From Candidatus Nitrosopumilus sp. (GTDB lineage: Archaea > Thermoproteota > Nitrososphaeria > Nitrososphaerales > Nitrosopumilaceae): DNA of 64,000 nucleotides. The stretch lies in NCBI GenBank assembly GCA_028351415.1, contig JAOMJV010000002.1, forward strand, positions 1-64,000, read 5' to 3'. The translations under genes were made by a program, and so were the position numbers. The notes beneath the pieces were generated by a model. It was not told the DNA's origin, did no database searches, and saw nothing but the letters and a program-made list of their open reading frames with translations. Positions 26,436 to 38,415 of this stretch are shown piece after piece (within the stretch, counting starts at the first letter, position 1; every line of letters starts with the position of its first letter).

Positions 26436-27746
26436 TTATCCATCTAGTTTTTCTATGATTTCATTGAATTTCCAAGGCCCACACTGTGCTTTCATATTTT
26501 CATTTTCAAATAGACCTGTTTTGTGTAATTGATTTATCACATGTGCTGAAAATGGTAGTGCTCCTGTGGCTCCTGGTGAATTATAATTTAAAATATGAAA
26601 TGACATGTCGCCTTGAAGTAAAATCACATCTGGGATAAATTTTCCATCTTGATCAATAACTGATGATCTAATCCCTGCAGTTCCTTTTTGTGTAATTTTT
26701 TTCTCATCTATTATTGGTAAAAATTTCTTAACTCTATTCACCATTGTAGATTTTGACATTGATGATTGTATTTCTGTCATTACAAGTTTTTGAAATTGTT
26801 TATCAAAAATTGTTTTTCTTGCACCTGATCTTAACATTTCAAGTGTTTTTGGAATTAATTCTTTTATGTTTTCTGATTTACTATACCCATATGGACTGAA
26901 TACTGGAACTGCGTTTGGTCCAATCTCACAACTGCCATCTACTTTCATAATCCAATGAGGATCTAAAAATGGATATTCTGTAAATTCAGGAACAGAATAC
27001 ACACTTTTTTTTGTTAAATTGTTGTATTCTTTTGGAACTTTCCAATATTCTCCTCTAAAATGAACATCTGTTAAATTTTTAGCAGTATCTAATTCATGTG
27101 CAATGTTTATGGATTCCCCACCTGCAGCATTTATTAGAAATTTTGTATGAATTTCATCTTTTTTATTTAATGTCAAGATCCATCCATTTTCACTTTTTTT
27201 AATTTTTGTAACTCTGGTATTTACAAGAAATTTTGTATTGTTATTTTTACTATCCTGCATTATTGCATTTGTACACAATGAATAATCAGTTGATGCATCC
27301 TTGTGTACATATAATGCAGATTCACATTTTATTTCTGGTTCTATTTTTTTTAGTTCTTCTTTATTCATTAATTCGATATCATTGTCTTTCAATCCATTTT
27401 GTTTTCCCCATTCATGATATTTTTCCAGAACCTTGACATCTTTTTGATTTATTGCAACTTCAATTACTCCATCTTTTTTAAATGGAATATTTTTTAATTT
27501 ACAATACTGTTCCCACATATCGTATCCATGAAATGCTGTTTTAGCAAACAATTTTTTCTTTTCAGGATTGTATAGGTACGGTGCATGAACTTTTCCAGTG
27601 TTTCTACTACTCGTATGCTGTGCAACACTATGTTCTTGTTCTATGACTCCAATTTTTTTTGATTTATTTAGAGATGATAAAAAATATGACAGGGAAGTTC
27701 CTAAAATTCCTCCCCCGATTATTATTAGATCAAAATTATCTTTCAA
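26436..27746 (-). CDS. lhgO: FAD-dependent oxidoreductase, L-2-hydroxyglutarate oxidase-like
   Basis: DAO-superfamily flavoenzyme, likely oxidising an L-2-hydroxyacid to the 2-oxoacid. The N-terminal FAD-binding motif is IIIGGGILGTSLSYFL (residues 8-23), followed by SSRNTGKVHAPYLYNP where the LhgO family has its NSG-VH motif, and a C-terminal FAD loop with GTAGIRSS and SPGATGALPFSAHV. Length 436 suits LhgO (about 400-440). Malate:quinone oxidoreductase-like activity is the main alternative. It ends 3 nt from the tRNA-Ser CCA on the other strand. Confidence 0.8.
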   Translation of the reverse strand: MKDNFDLIIIGGGILGTSLSYFLSSLNKSKKIGVIEQEHSVAQHTSSRNTGKVHAPYLYNPEKKKLFAKTAFHGYDMWEQYCKLKNIPFKKDGVIEVAINQKDVKVLEKYHEWGKQNGLKDNDIELMNKEELKKIEPEIKCESALYVHKDASTDYSLCTNAIMQDSKNNNTKFLVNTRVTKIKKSENGWILTLNKKDEIHTKFLINAAGGESINIAHELDTAKNLTDVHFRGEYWKVPKEYNNLTKKSVYSVPEFTEYPFLDPHWIMKVDGSCEIGPNAVPVFSPYGYSKSENIKELIPKTLEMLRSGARKTIFDKQFQKLVMTEIQSSMSKSTMVNRVKKFLPIIDEKKITQKGTAGIRSSVIDQDGKFIPDVILLQGDMSFHILNYNSPGATGALPFSAHVINQLHKTGLFENENMKAQCGPWKFNEIIEKLDG

Positions 27747-27823
27747 TTAATTTTAATTTATGCTAGATGATATTAAATTAACACCGCTCAAGATTAATAT
27801 CTGATATAATTTTTAATTTTCTT

Positions 27824-28099
27824 ATGATGCCCGATAAATGTTCAGTTATGGAGGAGGGGAAACAATGTGTTAATCCTCCAGAATTTATTGTATCTATTGT
27901 TGATGGTAAAGATGAATACATGTTTGGATTAACCTGTCAGAAACATCGATTCATTGTATCTGGTAAACTTGAAATTTTACAAAAAGAAGGTAAAATACAA
28001 AATGGAAACATTAGCTTTACTCCTGTGAAAACTATTGGAACTGACTGTGTTCATGGTGACACTGATGATTTTGTTCAAATTGATATGAAAAAATTCTAA
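27824..28099 (+). CDS. Small Cys/His protein, possible zinc binder
   Basis: 91 residues, no family recognised. Cysteines at positions 6 and 15 (CSVMEEGKQC), a CQKH at about 39-42 and CVH near 74-76 could make a zinc site: the N-terminal part resembles a short treble-clef-like module with FGLTCQKH. No membrane segment. Start at ATG 27824 or the adjacent ATG 27827. Stands between two leftward metabolic genes; 24 nt separates it from the next rightward gene, so the two may be one unit. Confidence 0.7.
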   Translation: MMPDKCSVMEEGKQCVNPPEFIVSIVDGKDEYMFGLTCQKHRFIVSGKLEILQKEGKIQNGNISFTPVKTIGTDCVHGDTDDFVQIDMKKF

Positions 28100-28123
28100 T
28101 AATTCACTTTTCTTAATACATTA

Positions 28124-28498
28124 TTGCTTTTTGAACTATTGTCTGATATAATTAAAATTGATGATGTATTAATAATTACAAAAAATATCGGTGCAACCTG
28201 CGAAATTCGTAGTAATTCTCTTAGTATTAGAAAAAAAGAAAAATGGATTACAATTGGTGATAATGATGGGCCTGCACACATGCACGTCAATTCTGAGATG
28301 ATTGATTCAGCAGAATTTATTCAAGAACAAAAACCTGATAAAATTAGTTTTAGTGTGAGATTTTTTGATAAAAGTAATGAGCGTGTAATTGCTGCATTTT
28401 TTACAAAAATGTATGATGAATCAAAAAATTTGATTTCTTCAAGAAAAGAACTCTATGACTCATTACATCAAAAGTATTCTTCTAAAATTGAATTTTAA
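28124..28498 (+). CDS. Conserved hypothetical protein, 124 aa
   Basis: Not recognised with confidence. Soluble alpha/beta sequence with GDNDGPAHMHVNSEMI, followed by SVRFFDKSNERVIAAFFTKMYDE. The His pair in HMHV and the FFDKSGERV-like strand faintly recall heme-utilisation (HemS/ChuX-like) domains, but this is only an impression. TTG start. It follows the Cys/His protein gene by 24 nt on the same strand, so a common message is likely. Confidence 0.65.
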   Translation: MLFELLSDIIKIDDVLIITKNIGATCEIRSNSLSIRKKEKWITIGDNDGPAHMHVNSEMIDSAEFIQEQKPDKISFSVRFFDKSNERVIAAFFTKMYDESKNLISSRKELYDSLHQKYSSKIEF

Positions 28499-28506
28499 AA
28501 AAAAAT

Positions 28507-28525
28507 CTTGTCTGAAAAAGACAAG
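28507..28525 (-). terminator. Hairpin followed by T tract, terminator-like on the minus strand
   Basis: CTTGTCT and AGACAAG form a perfect 7-bp stem around a 5-nt loop. Read on the minus strand it is followed by eight T residues, as in an intrinsic terminator. It lies just beyond the short minus-strand frame 28536-28625, and also within the 3' flank of the rightward gene ending at 28498. Confidence 0.4.
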
Positions 28526-28535
28526 CAAAAAAGTA

Positions 28536-28625
28536 TCAGTTTTCTAATTCTTTTTTCTTTTTGTCTTTTTCAGTTTTTATTTTTGCTAATTCTAATTCTT
28601 CGTTAGTATGTTTGAATTTTTTCAA
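28536..28625 (-). other. Possible micro-ORF or small RNA (low confidence)
   Basis: A minus-strand frame from TTG 28625 encodes 29 residues, rich in Lys and Glu, ending KKKKELEN. A TATA-like element (28633-28645) lies upstream and the hairpin/T-tract downstream. However, the predicted transcription start (about 28614) would fall inside the frame, so a short non-coding RNA is as likely. A 13-bp inverted repeat links 28512-28524 with 28561-28573 (CTGAAAAAGACAA and its complement), which would fold in the RNA. Confidence 0.25.
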
Positions 28626-28694
28626 CTTGTTAATATTTTATAATTTCAATATAAAAACTCAACATTTTATCTGACTCTAACTTACGCGTAATAA

Positions 28695-29663
28695 TCAATA
28701 TCCTATGGAATAAGTTGGTTTTTTACCATTCATCCCTAGAATCAGATTTTTTACAGTAATTTTTGCCATTTTGACTCTAGTCTCTTTTGTAGAGCTCCCT
28801 ACATGTGGTGCTAATACTATGTTCTCTAATTTAAGAAATGGATGATTTTTCTTTATTGGCTCTGTCTCAAATACGTCTAACCCTGCACCTGCAATAATTT
28901 TTTGTTTCAATGCTACTGCCAGATCTTTTTGATTTACTACTTTTCCACGTGACGTATTTATCAGAAATGATGTATTTTTCATTTTTCTAAAAATTTTCAT
29001 ATTAAACATCTCGTTAGTTTGTTTTGTATGTGGCACGTGAATTGATATTATATCACTTTGAGCAATTAATTTGTTAAATGTAGTATATTTTACTCCTATT
29101 TTTTTTTCCTCAGTTTTGGAAATTTGTTTTCTATTATGGTATATGATTTTCATATCAAATGCCTTTGCTCTTTTAGCAAGTGTTTTTCCAATTCTACCTA
29201 AACCCATTATGCCTAAAGTTTTTCCCTGAAGGTCCAATCCTACATAATCATATGCCCCGTAGATTTGCTTCCACTGTCCTTTTCTGATAATTCTATCTCC
29301 TTCTGAAATTCTTCTTAATGAATCCAGTAATAACGCAAATGCCATATCTGCAGTTGCATCAGTTAAAACTTCTGGTGTATATCCGACTCTAATTTTGCTT
29401 TCTTTCGCAAACTGTGTATCTATATGATCATATCCCACACTGTATGTGCTGATTGCTTTGAGGTTTTTTGCTGATTGAATAATTTCTTTATCTATTTTAT
29501 CATATGGAAAACAGATTAAACCATCCATTTCTTTAATTTTAGATTTTAATGTCTTTTGAGGTATTGGTATTTTTCCTGTATGGATTTCAACTTGAAATTT
29601 CTTTTTTAATTCTTTTAGTGCAAAATCATGTAAAGTTCTTGTAAGTAAAATTTTTCCTTTCAT
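28695..29663 (-). CDS. D-isomer-specific 2-hydroxyacid dehydrogenase
   Basis: NAD(P)-dependent reduction of a 2-oxoacid to a D-2-hydroxyacid (glyoxylate/hydroxypyruvate reductase or related). The Rossmann motif GLGRIGKTLAKRA lies near residue 152; the catalytic Arg is in INTSRGKVV near 236, the Glu in FETEP near 266 and the His in APHVGSST near 286. Length 322 fits the short GyaR/Ddh class, not the long SerA with ACT domain. Substrate cannot be fixed from sequence. Leftward single-gene unit. Confidence 0.9.
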   Translation of the reverse strand: MKGKILLTRTLHDFALKELKKKFQVEIHTGKIPIPQKTLKSKIKEMDGLICFPYDKIDKEIIQSAKNLKAISTYSVGYDHIDTQFAKESKIRVGYTPEVLTDATADMAFALLLDSLRRISEGDRIIRKGQWKQIYGAYDYVGLDLQGKTLGIMGLGRIGKTLAKRAKAFDMKIIYHNRKQISKTEEKKIGVKYTTFNKLIAQSDIISIHVPHTKQTNEMFNMKIFRKMKNTSFLINTSRGKVVNQKDLAVALKQKIIAGAGLDVFETEPIKKNHPFLKLENIVLAPHVGSSTKETRVKMAKITVKNLILGMNGKKPTYSIGY

Positions 29664-29687
29664 TAGTCTTCAGATTTATCTCAAACC

Positions 29688-29695
29688 ATTTATAC
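29688..29695 (+). promoter_or_regulatory. Candidate TATA box for the 48-aa Cys-rich gene
   Basis: ATTTATAC lies about 25 nt before the ATG at 29716, which supports that short frame as an expressed gene. Confidence 0.4.
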
Positions 29696-29715
29696 GATTT
29701 CTTTGTATCATTACT

Positions 29716-29862
29716 ATGTCTTCAAAAATTGAAGAAGAAGAAGAATTTGCTATTTGTGTGGATTGCGGTAATTCTATTGAAAAATGCATGTGTGTGTGTC
29801 CTTATTGTGGTGAACGTGATAAATGTGAATGTGCATTATTTGATGCAGCAACAGGTGGATAG
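29716..29862 (+). CDS. 48-aa Cys-rich microprotein beside korA
   Basis: The frame MSSKIEEEEEFAICVDCGN... encodes 48 residues with eight cysteines: CVDC, then CMCVCPYC, then CEC. An acidic N-terminus precedes two CxxC-type knuckles (CVDCGN and CPYCGE), like a compact zinc ribbon with extra Cys. It has a TATA box at the right distance and lies 53 nt before korA. It could be a zinc ribbon, an iron-sulfur or metal-handling protein linked to the oxidoreductase. No family name can be given. Confidence 0.75.
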   Translation: MSSKIEEEEEFAICVDCGNSIEKCMCVCPYCGERDKCECALFDAATGG

Positions 29863-29915
29863 TTGATTAATTATTCACCATGTGGTTCTTATTTGAAAAA
29901 GGTTTGTGAATATTT

Positions 29916-32778
<2,863 letters not shown>

Positions 32779-32787
32779 TTTTATTTT

Positions 32788-33333
32788 TTACTTGATTTCT
32801 TTCTGAATTTCTTTCCAAACGTCTTCTCTAAAGTAGTATTCTTTATGTTTTGATTTTGCTGTATCCAATCTCCATCTAACTGATTCCACATCAAATTTGT
32901 AATTAATTTCTCTAACTCCTATTGGAAGTTTTTTAGGATCAAGATGTTGTGGCAATAGTTCTATGACAAAATCCATTTTCTCTATTGCATTGTTAAACCA
33001 TTGTCTATCCACTACATCGACTGTAAATACAATTTTTGGATTTCCTGCAAAATTGATTTTAATTTTTAATGCATTGCGACTTCCACGTCTTCTTTTGTAC
33101 TCTTTTAGAACGTCTTTTACTTTTTCCCATTGTTTAAAATCAAACCATTTGAAAAATGCTTCATTAAATTCTAATGGGATGTCTATATCAAGAAAACTTA
33201 CAAAATTCTCATCATTATTTTCTATTTCTTCTTGTACTATTGTAAATCTAGAATGTAGAAATCCATAAAGAACCTCTATTTCCCAAGGCGAGATTCCATA
33301 GTATTGTAATTTTGTTTTTAAAGGCTCAGACAA
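32788..33333 (-). CDS. Conserved hypothetical protein, 181 aa
   Basis: No family recognised. Soluble, rich in aromatic and charged residues; helices at the start (GISPWEIEVLYGFLHSRF), a basic patch YKRRRGSRNALKIKINF near residue 85 and a C-terminal basic/acidic helix EDVWKEIQKEI. No Cys motifs. TTG start. It converges on korB with a 9-nt gap and is divergent from the gene at 33432. Real gene judging by composition and length. Confidence 0.7.
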   Translation of the reverse strand: MSEPLKTKLQYYGISPWEIEVLYGFLHSRFTIVQEEIENNDENFVSFLDIDIPLEFNEAFFKWFDFKQWEKVKDVLKEYKRRRGSRNALKIKINFAGNPKIVFTVDVVDRQWFNNAIEKMDFVIELLPQHLDPKKLPIGVREINYKFDVESVRWRLDTAKSKHKEYYFREDVWKEIQKEIK

Positions 33334-33400
33334 TACTATAATTTATTCAAATTTGTAATTAAATCTTCAATTTTCATGTAAATATGCATTAACAATATTA

Positions 33401-33410
33401 AAATTATATA
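33401..33410 (+). promoter_or_regulatory. TATA box for the gene at 33432
   Basis: AAATTATATA is centred about 26 nt before the ATG at 33432, a leaderless spacing. Confidence 0.45.
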
Positions 33411-33431
33411 GATACACCATTTAGGTTAGTT

Positions 33432-33761
33432 ATGAAGAAAGAATTTGTTGTAAAAAGCATTGATTCAGCTCCTGATGGAGCACCATATGTTGTACTTTCA
33501 CTATCATCTCTAAAAGAACTAAAGGAAGGAAATCAAAATCCACCTGCTGCTTTTGGCTCTCCAAAGGTAATGGGATTTTCAAACATGAATGACATGATGA
33601 AAGACCTTAGCAAGATGATGTCTGGTGGAGGTGGTGGCATGGGAATGCAATCAGGAATTACTCAATTAAAACTTGAAATGCATGAATACAAAGAGATGGG
33701 TCTTTCAGTTGGAGATAAAGTATTTCTTGAACTAAGTAAAGCCGAAACACTCGGCGTTTAG
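33432..33761 (+). CDS. Conserved hypothetical protein with Gly/Met-rich middle
   Basis: 109 residues, not recognised. Two beta-type segments (residues 1-35 with YVVLSLSSLKELKEG, and 76-109 with LKLEMHEYKEMGLSVGDKVFLEL) flank a flexible Met/Gly stretch with MMSGGGGGMGMQSG. The last part resembles a small OB or SH3-like strand pattern. No secretion signal. Own TATA box. It is a single-gene unit between two leftward genes. Confidence 0.7.
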   Translation: MKKEFVVKSIDSAPDGAPYVVLSLSSLKELKEGNQNPPAAFGSPKVMGFSNMNDMMKDLSKMMSGGGGGMGMQSGITQLKLEMHEYKEMGLSVGDKVFLELSKAETLGV

Positions 33762-33787
33762 ATTTTTTTAATTTGTAATTAATTTAG

Positions 33788-34339
33788 TTAAATTGTACTA
33801 AAAAATTTCCAACCATATAATACCATTACAGTTACAATTACCACCACCATTGGCTTCCATGCAAATACTGGAATTCCCGGATTTGCAAGTTTCACTTTAT
33901 AATTGTCTACCACAGTTGTTATGTTCTTCTTTATTTTATCGTGCCAAATACTATAGTCTACTTGATATTTTTTTAAAATTTCTTCTACTTCATAAATTAC
34001 TGGAGTTCTTTGTGAAAACAAATGTTGAAGATAGTCTCTTGATACCTCTACTTCTGCATGAATCCCAATTCGACCTTTTTTTAAATCCACCATTCTAATG
34101 TGCATCTCCCATGGTTTTTTCAATTTTAAATTTATTCCACTTCCAATTTGGTCTGGTTGCTTATGTTCTAATTTTACTTTGGTAAATCCCTCTGCTGTAA
34201 ATATTTTCATTAACTCTTCAAAATTTTTTTTGACAACAATATGGAGTTGCTCTACGCCCTTTTTGTTATCTGCCTGAATTTTATGCTTTAATCCATCGAT
34301 AAACGAGATCGTTTTTGGATATGTGGTCAAATACTCCAT
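33788..34339 (-). CDS. Hypothetical protein with C-terminal membrane anchor
   Basis: 183 residues, family not recognised. The soluble N-terminal part (1-155) is an alpha/beta domain with basic segments (KLEHKQPDQIGSGINLKLKK); a single membrane helix at about 161-180 (MVVVIVTVMVLYGWKFF) ends the chain, so it is tail-anchored and faces the cytoplasm. It lies 48 nt downstream of cofE on the same strand; co-transcription is possible, but no functional tie is evident. Confidence 0.7.
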   Translation of the reverse strand: MEYLTTYPKTISFIDGLKHKIQADNKKGVEQLHIVVKKNFEELMKIFTAEGFTKVKLEHKQPDQIGSGINLKLKKPWEMHIRMVDLKKGRIGIHAEVEVSRDYLQHLFSQRTPVIYEVEEILKKYQVDYSIWHDKIKKNITTVVDNYKVKLANPGIPVFAWKPMVVVIVTVMVLYGWKFFSTI

Positions 34340-34387
34340 ATTTTTTATCTTAAATCCCTCTATTTAAAAAAAACTTACCTTAAGCCC

Positions 34388-35164
34388 TTAGTTTTTGGGG
34401 GGATTTGCCAGACCTCTAACGTAAACACATTGTTCTGGAGCAATTGCCATTTCTGAAGAATTAATTTTTCTATCTGTAAGTTTTGCTCCTGAATCTCTTA
34501 CTATTGCAAATGGTCTTGATTCTGCACCTTCTCCCATCTTATGATTTGCAATTGTTGCAAGATTATCTACAACTGCTTGAAATGTAACTTTCAATGGATT
34601 TCCGTCTAGATCTTTTTTGGATCTCATATCTAAAACTGGTTCTATTCCTGCACATGATATTGCAACACCTGACGTTCCAATTCTCGCTGGCATTAATCTA
34701 CTATCCACTAAAATTACTCCAACATGAATTAGTAATTTCAAGAAAACTTTTCTTCGAATTTGTTCTGCAATTAGGTACGGTTCTGTTGGATATAGTATTG
34801 CTTTACCTTTTTTTGCATTTGATTTATCAATTCCTGCATTAGGTGCCATGATGTTATCTGCTGATGTTATGACAAACCCTCCTATTCCTCCAAAAATTTT
34901 ATCTGATTCTCTAATTATTATTTCGGCAATTCCTGGTTTTAGTTGATATTCATCTGCTATCTTCATACCATATTCTGATGCTTTGATTTTCTCTAAATCA
35001 ACAATTCTTCCTTGTGAGTTTGAGATGTATTTTGTTGAAATTACTATGACGTCTCCTTCTTGTAATTTTGTTTCATTTTTTATCAAAGTATTTTCTAATT
35101 CCTCAAAAATATTAAATTCATTTTCCATTCTTTCTGCTAGTAGTGGTATTACTGTTAATTGCAC
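34388..35164 (-). CDS. cofE: Coenzyme F420-0:L-glutamate ligase
   Basis: Adds gamma-linked glutamate to F420-0, a late step in making the deazaflavin cofactor F420. Family motifs: VIVISTKYISNSQGR near residue 40, the central DSRLMPARIGTSGVAISCAG near 153-172, and the C-terminal HKMGEGAESRPFAIVR near 210. Length 258 matches CofE. Divergent from the aconitase-family operon at 35238 with a 73-nt shared gap. Confidence 0.95.
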   Translation of the reverse strand: MQLTVIPLLAERMENEFNIFEELENTLIKNETKLQEGDVIVISTKYISNSQGRIVDLEKIKASEYGMKIADEYQLKPGIAEIIIRESDKIFGGIGGFVITSADNIMAPNAGIDKSNAKKGKAILYPTEPYLIAEQIRRKVFLKLLIHVGVILVDSRLMPARIGTSGVAISCAGIEPVLDMRSKKDLDGNPLKVTFQAVVDNLATIANHKMGEGAESRPFAIVRDSGAKLTDRKINSSEMAIAPEQCVYVRGLANPPKN

Positions 35165-35205
35165 AATATTCTTTAGGTTCTATTTCTTTTTTATTGTTCT
35201 GAAAA

Positions 35206-35214
35206 GCTTTTAAT
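35206..35214 (+). promoter_or_regulatory. Candidate TATA box for the double isomerase operon
   Basis: GCTTTTAAT lies about 28 nt before the ATG at 35238. Confidence 0.4.
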
Positions 35215-35237
35215 CCTAAGAACAAACTTTTTGAATT

Positions 35238-36509
35238 ATGAATATAGTTGAGAAGATCCTTGCACGTGGATCAGGCAAGTCCTCAGTAGCACCTGATGAT
35301 GTGGTTTTTGCTGATGTTGATAAAGTAATGATGCACGATGTATCTGGACCTGGTGTTCTTAAGGTTTTTGACAAATTAAAAAAACAAGGAATTTCTGTTG
35401 ATAAATTATGGGATCCTACCAAAGTTTGGGTAGCTGAAGATCACTTTGTACCTTCAGCTGATAAAATGTCTGCTGAAAATATTGTAAAGTTGTCTAATTT
35501 TACAAAACAATATGGTATTGAAAAACACTTCAAATATGGAATGGGTCAATACGGTATCTGCCATACTATCTCACATGAAGAAGCAATGGTAATGCCTGGT
35601 GATGTTTATGTTGGCGGTGATTCCCATACAAACACAACTGGTGCTCTAGGGGCATTTGCATGTGGTTTAGGTCATACTGATATTGCATATGTCTTGTTAC
35701 ATGGAAATATTTGGTTTAAAGTTCCTGAGACTTATTATTTCAAATTAAATGGAAAATTACCTGATCATGTAATGGCTAAAGATGTAATTCTAAAAATTAT
35801 TGGGGATATTGGAAATGATGGTGGTGCATACAGAACAATGCAATTTGGTGGAAGTGGAATTGATGAAATGTCTGTTGAAAGTAGATTGACTTTATGTAAT
35901 ATGACTACCGAAGCCGGAGCTAAAAATGGAATTGTAGAGCCAGATCAAAAAGTGGTTGATTATCTTTCCAAAAGAGGTGCCACAAATTTTAATTTAGTTA
36001 CTGGCGATTCTGATGCCGAATATTCTAAAATATTTGAATATGAAAGTTCAGAAATGGAACCTATGATTTCAAAACCTTTCTCACCTGATAACACATGTGT
36101 TGTAGGTGAAGCTCCATCAGTTGAATTAGACAAATCATACATTGGTTCTTGCACTGGTGCAAAATACGAAGATTTAGAAGCTGCAGCAAAAATACTCAAA
36201 GGACGAAAAGTAAAGATTAGAACTGAAGTTTTACCCGCTGCCATTTCAATTTATCAACGTGCTATGGAAAATGGATTGTTGAAAATTTTCTTAGATGCTG
36301 GTGTTACAGTTGGTCCGCCTACTTGTGGTGCCTGCTGCGGTGCACATATGGGTGTGTTGGCAAAAGATGAAATTTGTATCAGCACAACTAATAGAAATTT
36401 TCCGGGACGAATGGGTCATGTTGACTCCCAAACCTATCTTTCATCCCCAATGGTTGCGGCAGCTTCTGCAGTAACTGGAAAAATTACTGATCCGAGGGAT
36501 TTGCTATGA
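35238..36509 (+). CDS. leuC: 3-isopropylmalate dehydratase/homoaconitase large subunit, archaeal type
   Basis: [4Fe-4S] hydro-lyase of the aconitase superfamily. Cluster cysteines are visible in IGSCTGAKYEDL near residue 297 and in PTCGACCGAHMG near 359-362; substrate motifs GGDSHTNTTGALGAFACG near 130 and TTNRNFPGRMG near 382 are present. At 423 residues it is the compact archaeal/thermophile form. The substrate may be isopropylmalate (leucine) or homoaconitate (lysine by the aminoadipate route). The stop overlaps the small subunit by 4 nt. A second, bacterial-type pair follows at once. Confidence 0.93.
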   Translation: MNIVEKILARGSGKSSVAPDDVVFADVDKVMMHDVSGPGVLKVFDKLKKQGISVDKLWDPTKVWVAEDHFVPSADKMSAENIVKLSNFTKQYGIEKHFKYGMGQYGICHTISHEEAMVMPGDVYVGGDSHTNTTGALGAFACGLGHTDIAYVLLHGNIWFKVPETYYFKLNGKLPDHVMAKDVILKIIGDIGNDGGAYRTMQFGGSGIDEMSVESRLTLCNMTTEAGAKNGIVEPDQKVVDYLSKRGATNFNLVTGDSDAEYSKIFEYESSEMEPMISKPFSPDNTCVVGEAPSVELDKSYIGSCTGAKYEDLEAAAKILKGRKVKIRTEVLPAAISIYQRAMENGLLKIFLDAGVTVGPPTCGACCGAHMGVLAKDEICISTTNRNFPGRMGHVDSQTYLSSPMVAAASAVTGKITDPRDLL

Positions 36510-36997
36510 GAGGAAATATCATAAAATACCCTCGTGATAACATTGACACTGATGTAATTATTCCTGGTCAATATCTCAAAGTACATGATTATGCGGAACT
36601 TGCAACTCATGCTATGGAGGGACTGGATCCTGATTTTCATTCTAAAGTAAAAGAAGGTGATTTTATTTTATCTGGAAAGAATTTTGGATGTGGTTCTAGT
36701 AGAGAACATGCTCCGATCGCATTATCTCATTGTGGTGTAAAAGCCATTCTTGCTTTGTCTTTTGCAAGAATTTTTTATCGAAATTCTGTTGATGGTGCAT
36801 TCTTGCTACCTATTGAAATTGATCAAGATGCATATGATGGAATTTCTGAAGGTGATGAGATTAATATTGATGTTTCAAAAAATGAAATAAAAAATATTAC
36901 AAAAAATCAAACATACAAAATGAAACCTTTTTCTGAAATTATTGGAAAAATAATCGCAGCCGGTGGATTATTCAAGTATAAGCCAGATCAGGATTGA
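36506..36997 (+). CDS. leuD: 3-isopropylmalate dehydratase/homoaconitase small subunit, archaeal type
   Basis: Swivelling domain partner of the preceding large subunit. The start [16 protein letters not shown] and the block [17 protein letters not shown] (near residue 53) are the family signatures; length 163 is the archaeal small form. The specificity-loop tetrapeptide reads YLKV, with a basic residue at the third position. In characterised methanogen paralogues this loop helps separate homoaconitase from isopropylmalate isomerase, so YLKV is informative but not decisive. Ends 1 nt before the next start. Confidence 0.92.
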   Translation: MRGNIIKYPRDNIDTDVIIPGQYLKVHDYAELATHAMEGLDPDFHSKVKEGDFILSGKNFGCGSSREHAPIALSHCGVKAILALSFARIFYRNSVDGAFLLPIEIDQDAYDGISEGDEINIDVSKNEIKNITKNQTYKMKPFSEIIGKIIAAGGLFKYKPDQD

Positions 36998-36998
36998 A

Positions 36999-38414
36999 AT
37001 GGGAAAAACACTTTTTGAAAAAATTTGGGAATCTCATATTGTTGTTGAAAAACAAAATGAACCTGATTTAATTTACATCGATAGACATCTTGTACATGAA
37101 GTAACATCCCCTCAAGCATTTGACGGATTGCGTATGAATGATAGAAAAGTTAGACGTCCTGATTTGACCATTGCTACAATGGATCATAATGTTCCAACCA
37201 CTGATCGTTCTTTACCTATGCTGGATCAAACTTCATCTATCCAAATTAAAACACTTGAAAATAATTGCAAAGATTTTGGAATCAAATTATTTGATATCAA
37301 CAGCCCTAATCAGGGAATTGTTCACGTGATTGGACCTCAATTAGGCATAACTTTACCTGGTTCTACCATTGTTTGTGGTGATAGTCACACCTCAACTCAT
37401 GGAGCTTTTGGTGCACTAGCATTGGGAATTGGAACTAGTGAAGTTGAACATGTTTTGGCATCTCAAACGTTATGGTTAGAAAAACCAAAAACATTTGAAG
37501 TTAGAGTTGAAGGAAAACGAAAGAATACTCATGCCGTAACTGCAAAAGACATTATTCTTTCAATTATAAAAAATATTGGAACTGCTGGTGGAACTGGCAC
37601 TGTTATTGAATATCGTGGTGAGGGAATAAGTGATCTCTCTATGGATCAAAGAATGACAATTTGTAATATGTCCATTGAAGGAGGGGCACGTGCAGGATTA
37701 ATTGCACCTGATGAAAAAACTTTTGATTATTTACGAAATAGAGAATACACTCCAAAAAATTATGAATCTCTTGTAAATTCTTGGAGAGATGATCTTAAAA
37801 CCGACTCTGATGCAACATTTGACAAACAATTTATTTTAGACATTAATGATATTGCTCCCCAAGTAAGTTGGGGAACTAACCCCGGAATGACTTGTGATGT
37901 GGATGAGCCTATTCCATCCCCTGATGAATTCTCCAACGGAGATCCTAATCAAAAGAAAGGTGCTGAAAAGGCACTTGAATACATGGATCTTAAACCTGGA
38001 ACTATGATTGAAGATATTAAAATTGATAGAGTGTTTATTGGATCTTGTACTAATGCAAGATTAGAGGATCTTATTGAAGCATCTAAAATAATTCAAGGTC
38101 AAAAAGTTGACTCAAATGTAAGTGCCATGGTAGTGCCTGGTTCACAGATGGTAAAAAAACAAGCTGAAGAAATGGGATTGGATAAAATTTTTATCGATGC
38201 TAATTTTGAATGGAGGGAGGCTGGATGTAGTATGTGTCTGGGCATGAATCCTGATATTTTATCTCCTGGTGAAAGATGCGCTAGTACTTCAAATAGGAAT
38301 TTTGAAGGTAGGCAAGGTAATGGAGGCCGAACTCATTTGGTTAGTCCCGTGATGGCCGCTGCTGCTGCAATTAATGGCCATTTTGTCGATGTTAGGAAAT
38401 TGGATTTGAATTAA
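36999..38414 (+). CDS. leuC: 3-isopropylmalate dehydratase large subunit, bacterial type
   Basis: Second aconitase-family large subunit. Start at ATG 36999 ([15 protein letters not shown]), the exact N-terminus style of bacterial LeuC; 471 residues, as in bacteria. Signatures: [16 protein letters not shown] near residue 56, [19 protein letters not shown] near 125, [11 protein letters not shown] near 347, and [12 protein letters not shown] near 408 with the cluster Cys pair. It lacks close identity to the archaeal-type large subunit just upstream. It overlaps no neighbour but is spaced 1 nt and 1 nt from both small-subunit genes. Confidence 0.95.
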   Translation: MGKTLFEKIWESHIVVEKQNEPDLIYIDRHLVHEVTSPQAFDGLRMNDRKVRRPDLTIATMDHNVPTTDRSLPMLDQTSSIQIKTLENNCKDFGIKLFDINSPNQGIVHVIGPQLGITLPGSTIVCGDSHTSTHGAFGALALGIGTSEVEHVLASQTLWLEKPKTFEVRVEGKRKNTHAVTAKDIILSIIKNIGTAGGTGTVIEYRGEGISDLSMDQRMTICNMSIEGGARAGLIAPDEKTFDYLRNREYTPKNYESLVNSWRDDLKTDSDATFDKQFILDINDIAPQVSWGTNPGMTCDVDEPIPSPDEFSNGDPNQKKGAEKALEYMDLKPGTMIEDIKIDRVFIGSCTNARLEDLIEASKIIQGQKVDSNVSAMVVPGSQMVKKQAEEMGLDKIFIDANFEWREAGCSMCLGMNPDILSPGERCASTSNRNFEGRQGNGGRTHLVSPVMAAAAAINGHFVDVRKLDLN

Positions 38415-38415
38415 A

